The notes below the pieces were generated by a model. The model had not been told where the DNA came from, made no database searches, and saw nothing but the letters and a program-made list of their open reading frames with translations. Positions 60,017-64,000 of a stretch of 64,000 bases of DNA are shown in pieces (positions within the stretch are counted from its first letter, which is position 1; each line of letters opens with the position of its first letter). Source of the stretch: Porphyridium purpureum. Taxonomy: Eukaryota > Rhodophyta > Bangiophyceae > Porphyridiales > Porphyridiaceae. Position numbers and translations under genes: made by a program. The stretch covers positions 2,343,699 through 2,407,698 of the forward strand of contig VRMN01000002.1 in the NCBI GenBank assembly GCA_008690995.1, given 5' to 3'.

Positions 60017-63000
60017 GGTTACAGGCGTTTTTGAGGTAGGGTGGGGCGTAGCGTAGGGTTCCTCACTTCGTGTTGAGGGTGCAGTGAGTACACTGGTCCT
60101 AGGGTTACATAGGGCGTTTGCACTCGCACTCGCTTGAAACCTCGTTTTATATAGTAAAACGTGGTTGTTTTGATATAAGAAACAGCGAGGTTTTAGTGAT
60201 TTTTGCATAGTACAATGCCTCTGTTTTAGTAAGAAAAGTGTGTACTATAAAGGATAATTTATTCGCTATGAGAAACTAAGCATGTAAAAACGACCCAAAC
60301 ATTGCGGTGTAATGCATTGTATTGCCATCCCTAATGGAGAACGAGGAAGCATATAAAAACGACACTGTTTGGATATCTTACTAGAGCATACGAGAATGCC
60401 ATAGTATTATGATGATGGTGACGGCCAAAGGGACGAGATTGACGCAAGGGCGGAGGTGTGTGGGCGATGGTGCGTTATACAGGTGGAAAAAAAAGTAGGG
60501 CAGATTGTCCAAAGTCCAAAGTTGCGATTTGTATAGTAAAATGGTATCGTTTTAATATAGAAAAATTTTACTATAGAGGTTCGTGTCCAAAGTTGACTTT
60601 TTCATATGTAAATGGCATTGTTTTAGTACGAAAAATTTAGCATAGAAAGACGACCCCCAAAAATGGGTGGTAATGCATTACATGGGCATCCCGAATTGGC
60701 TGTGAATAAGCATAGTAAAACAGTATTAGTTTGCTATGGTACCGAGCATGGAAAATTGGCACTGAAATGTCATAAAATGCGCATCAAGCTGGACTGAGGA
60801 CGAAGTGCCTGTTGCGCGATCAGCGGGTGGTGCGGGCGGCGGGGTGAGGGCAATGGGGGCGCAGACGAGTTCAGGCGCGGGCGGGCGCGGGCGGGCGCCA
60901 GCGGAAGACACGGGCGGGTGCGGGCGCAGGCGCAGTCGGGCGGTGGGGCGCGGTGGGGCGTGGGCACGGGCGCGCGGAGGTACGCGAGTGGTGTCGGGCG
61001 GTGGCGTCGCGCGCGTCGGCGGGTAACGACTGGGCAAGATTTTGGTTGGCGTCTCGCACGGCACGAGCCAGCACTTGGAGCAAGGCGCGAGGTTGGGGCG
61101 CGCAGCAGCTGAGAAATGACACACGGAAGCCATATGGTAGGTTGATGTTAAAAAACATTAAAAAATTGTTTACTCAAGTATGCTACAAATTTGTCATTCA
61201 AAATGGATATTGAATGATAGCCCGTGCTCACGCGCTCACAACGATATGCTTTGTATGTGAAACGATGCTTGTATGGCTGAGATATATGACTGTAAGTACC
61301 TTTGCAGCGGGTACGCCATTCGCAATGGTGGGTACATGATCCGCAGCCATGGGTCCGGCATCCGCATATGCTGAACCCCTCAAATCACGGGTGCCAGCAG
61401 AACTTCTACCCTAGAGGTACAGTATCTTCATACTGGGGACGCGGTATCCGCTTATGATGGGCATGCCAGCCGCAGCATGTGTACAGTCACGCGAAACATA
61501 GTGGGCACGTGATTTGCAGGGTGGGTACGTGATCCGCAAGGTGGGGACGCGAGCCGCAAGGTGGGTACGCGAGCCGTAAAGTGGGTACGTGATCCGCACG
61601 TTGGGTCGAGTCAATAAGGGTACCATAATAAAATGGTGTTGATTTACTATAAGTGAGTACAACAACGATACTGTACAGTTGCACAGGGGAAAAGAAGAGT
61701 AGATTGTCCATAGTCCAACGTTGCGTTCTGCATAGTACCACGGTATCGTTTTAATATGAAAATAATTTACCATAGCGGTTCGTGTCCATAGTTGCCTTTT
61801 TTATAGGTGAATGGCATTGTTTTAGGCTGAAAGATTTAGCATAGAAAGACGACCCCCAAAATGGGTGGTAATGCATTACATAGGCATCCCGAATTCGCGG
61901 TGAATAAGCATAGTAAAACAGTATCATTTTGATATGATACCCGAGCATAGCAAATTACCATTGAAATGTCATAAAATGCGCATCAAGCTGGACTCAGGAC
62001 AAAGTGCCTGTTGCGCGATCAGCGGGTGGTGCGGGCGGCGGGGTGAGAGACGTGGAGCGCGAACGGTTAAGACGCAGGCGGGCGCAGACGGGCGCGGGCG
62101 GGCGCGCAGGCGCAGTCGGAAGGGCGCAGGCACAGGCGCAGTCGAGCGGTGGGGCGCGTTGGGGCGCGTTGGGGCGTGGGCCGGCAAGGAGAAATGAGAT
62201 TGTCTTGGGAAGTAGAGTGGGATCGCGAAGTGCGAAATGGACCTCGCTGCAGCGCAGCAGGGTGAAGGAGAAGCCACTTTCACGGAGCATGCGAGCGGCG
62301 AGAAGGAGAAGCAAGATTTGCGGCGTACTGCGCCGCCGCCGCCGAGCAAGCGTGCCGAAAGGAGGCGCAAAATTCGCCGGACAATGTGCCGCGGAGCATG
62401 TGCGGCGCGAGGAGGTGCGAGGTGATGTTGCACAACGCGATGGCGCAGCCGCCGCCGAGCAAGCGCGCCACAAGGAGGCACGGGATTCGCCGCACAACGG
62501 GCCAGTGCTGTGGAGCATGCGCGACGCAATGAGATGCGAAAAGATGTTGCACGACGCGAGGGTGCAGCCGCCGCCGTGCAAGCGCGCCGCTAGGAAGAGG
62601 CGCAAGAGCTTGCCGGATAACGCACCGTTGCCGCGGAGCACGCGCGCCATGAGCAGGTGCGAGATGTCACACAACGCGCCACTGTAACGGAGCAGGCGCA
62701 CCGCGAGGAGGCGCGAGATTCGGCCGAACAATGCGACGGCGCCGCCGCCGCCGAGCAAGCGCACCGCGACGCTGCAGACGGCCAGCAACGTGGTCAGATT
62801 GTCGAGGACGACGACGGCCTTGCGGAATCGCTGATGTGGTTACGAGAGATGGCGCTGTTTGGAGACGCGTACGCGTAGGTCAGGCCGGGCCATGTCTATA
62901 GCGAGGGTTGGGGCAGGGTGCGCGAGGACGGTCACGCGGCGGTCGAGTGGTGGCACAAGGCCGCGGAACAGGGGCTTGCAGTGGCGCAGTTTTACTTGGG

Positions 63001-63559
63001 CTTTCTTTACAAAGGTGGGGATGGTGATCTGCCAAGAACGGAAGCGCAGCGGTCGAGGAGTTCCGCAAAGTCGCGGATCATGGCGATACGCGGGCGCCGT
63101 TTCTTTTGAGCTTTTGCTGTGACAGCGGGCGGGGCGGTGCGCCAGAGGACAAGCGCTCAGCGATCGAGTGGCCACGCAAGGCCGCCGAATATGGAGACGC
63201 ACTGGCACAGTGCGATTTGGGCGCTTCGTTTTCTAATGAGTCAGGCAGGCTGTGCGAGGACAAGCTCGCGATGGGTTAGTGGTGGCGCAAGGCCACGGAG
63301 TAAGGAACCGCAGGGAAGCAATAAAATTTATGCACTTGCTACCGTATTGGTTAAGGCAGTGTGCGCAAATCCAGACGCGACAGCTGCGCAAGGGATGAGC
63401 GCGGGTGCGCTTGAGCACACGTGAGAATGAGCATGAGTGAGCACGAGTGAGCACGAGTGAGCACGAGTGAGCACGAGTGAGCACGAGTGAGCACGGATGA
63501 TCGCACAGAACACTACTCCAGACGACAGAACACCACCGAAGACTACAGAACACTACTGA
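60017..63559 (+). repeat. Subtelomeric-type module, copy 4
   Basis: Tandem copy of 51783-55286, offset 8234-8273 bp. Differences are concentrated in the GC-rich tracts (about 60850-60960 and 62065-62150) and in one extra GAGCACGAGT unit. It carries the same internal repeats and the same dead kinase/Sel1 relic. Confidence 0.9.
61004..63330 (+). pseudogene. Second copy of the kinase/Sel1 relic
   Basis: Near-identical to the relic in module copy 3, with the same stops and frameshifts (for example the AAVEWWHKAAEQGLAVAQFY block at 62936-62995), so it was dead before the tandem duplication. Confidence 0.75.
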
Positions 63560-64000
63560 GGTTACTCTAGGGTTACTCTGAAATCGTTTTACATTATAAA
63601 TCTAAAGGGCCTAAGCTCTGTACCTATGTATCAGCAAAGTCAGTGCGACTCTGCTTCCGATTCCGAGAGTACCTCGCCTACAAAGAGGCGCCTGCCCGTC
63701 TCCAGCCAGTGCTGCGAGGCAACTGGCAGAGTCGGGCCCGGGTGCCGTAGAAGCACCGCCGCCGCCACCGAGCGGTACACCGCGAGCGACAGCGACCGGT
63801 GGAGCGCCGTGCTCGCCAGCATCTTGCTGACTCCACGGTGCCGCATGTACGCCGCCACCAGAGTCTCCAGAAACGCGGCTCCGCACTGTTCGCGCCGGCC
63901 GTACGTGTCCAGAATGACCGCCTGGAACGACACGCCAGCAGCGTCGCCGGTGCGCGCAGCAGCCTGGAAGGAGGCCTGCTTGCGACGCGCCGCTGCCGCC
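63560..64000 (-). mobile_element. Second non-LTR retrotransposon copy, 3' end only (runs off the window)
   Basis: From GGTTACTCTAGGGTTACTCT at 63560 the sequence repeats 55287-55727 with no visible difference, including the out-of-frame endonuclease-like C-terminus. It proves the tandem arrangement and implies that at least another 4 kb of the element lies beyond the window. Confidence 0.9.

Overview
The window looks like nuclear DNA of a GC-rich microbial eukaryote. Evidence: Ty1/copia LTR retrotransposons, a Tc1/mariner relic, a non-LTR retrotransposon, a multi-blade WD40 protein, an EH-domain relic and a eukaryotic-type kinase with Sel1 repeats. Most recognised coding frames are long and apparently intron-poor. 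A unicellular alga (for example a red alga) would fit, but the lineage cannot be fixed from the sequence alone.

Left part (1 to about 26.4 kb), mostly single-copy and gene-bearing. It holds the 3' end of an unidentified gene; a Tpt1/KptA-type RNA 2'-phosphotransferase with a long N-terminal extension; a decayed Tc1/mariner element with TA target duplication; a von Willebrand A-domain protein; an orphan ORF whose 3' end lies in an inverted copy of the vWA gene's 3' end; a stop-riddled pseudogene of the predicted ABC-class ATPase family; a protein kinase with an MLKL-like helical N-terminus and Sel1 repeats, broken by a one-base deletion; an EH-domain relic; and a WD40 protein with 21 almost identical repeats. 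About 18.1-22.5 kb has no gene I can support.

Right part (about 26.4-64 kb) is almost entirely repeats. Four related modules (26.8-29.1, 48.0-50.3, 51.8-55.3 and 60.0-63.6 kb) share one layout: AGGGTTA-like head, AT-rich stretch, GC-rich tract, decayed coding sequence, then a 20-bp minisatellite. Three nearly intact copia elements (29.1-34.9, 35.2-40.9, 41.9-47.9 kb) and three copia fragments sit among them, mostly inside the minisatellite. One copia Pol carries a Myb/SANT-like domain between integrase and reverse transcriptase. From 51.8 kb on, a unit of about 8.25 kb (module plus a zinc-finger, restriction-like-endonuclease non-LTR retrotransposon) is repeated in tandem and runs off the right edge.

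The most striking pattern is at the junctions. Elements truncated on their right side are joined directly to telomere-like DNA (CTAGGGTTA, TTACTCTAGGG, TTAGGG), always with the G-rich strand pointing right. The non-LTR elements are anchored by their 3' ends to the same repeats with their 5' ends facing right. This is what a right-hand subtelomere would look like if it is built by repeated end loss, healing and retrotransposition onto the end, similar in logic to MoTeR, SART/TRAS or HeT-A arrays. That reading is inference; the junctions and polarity are seen directly.
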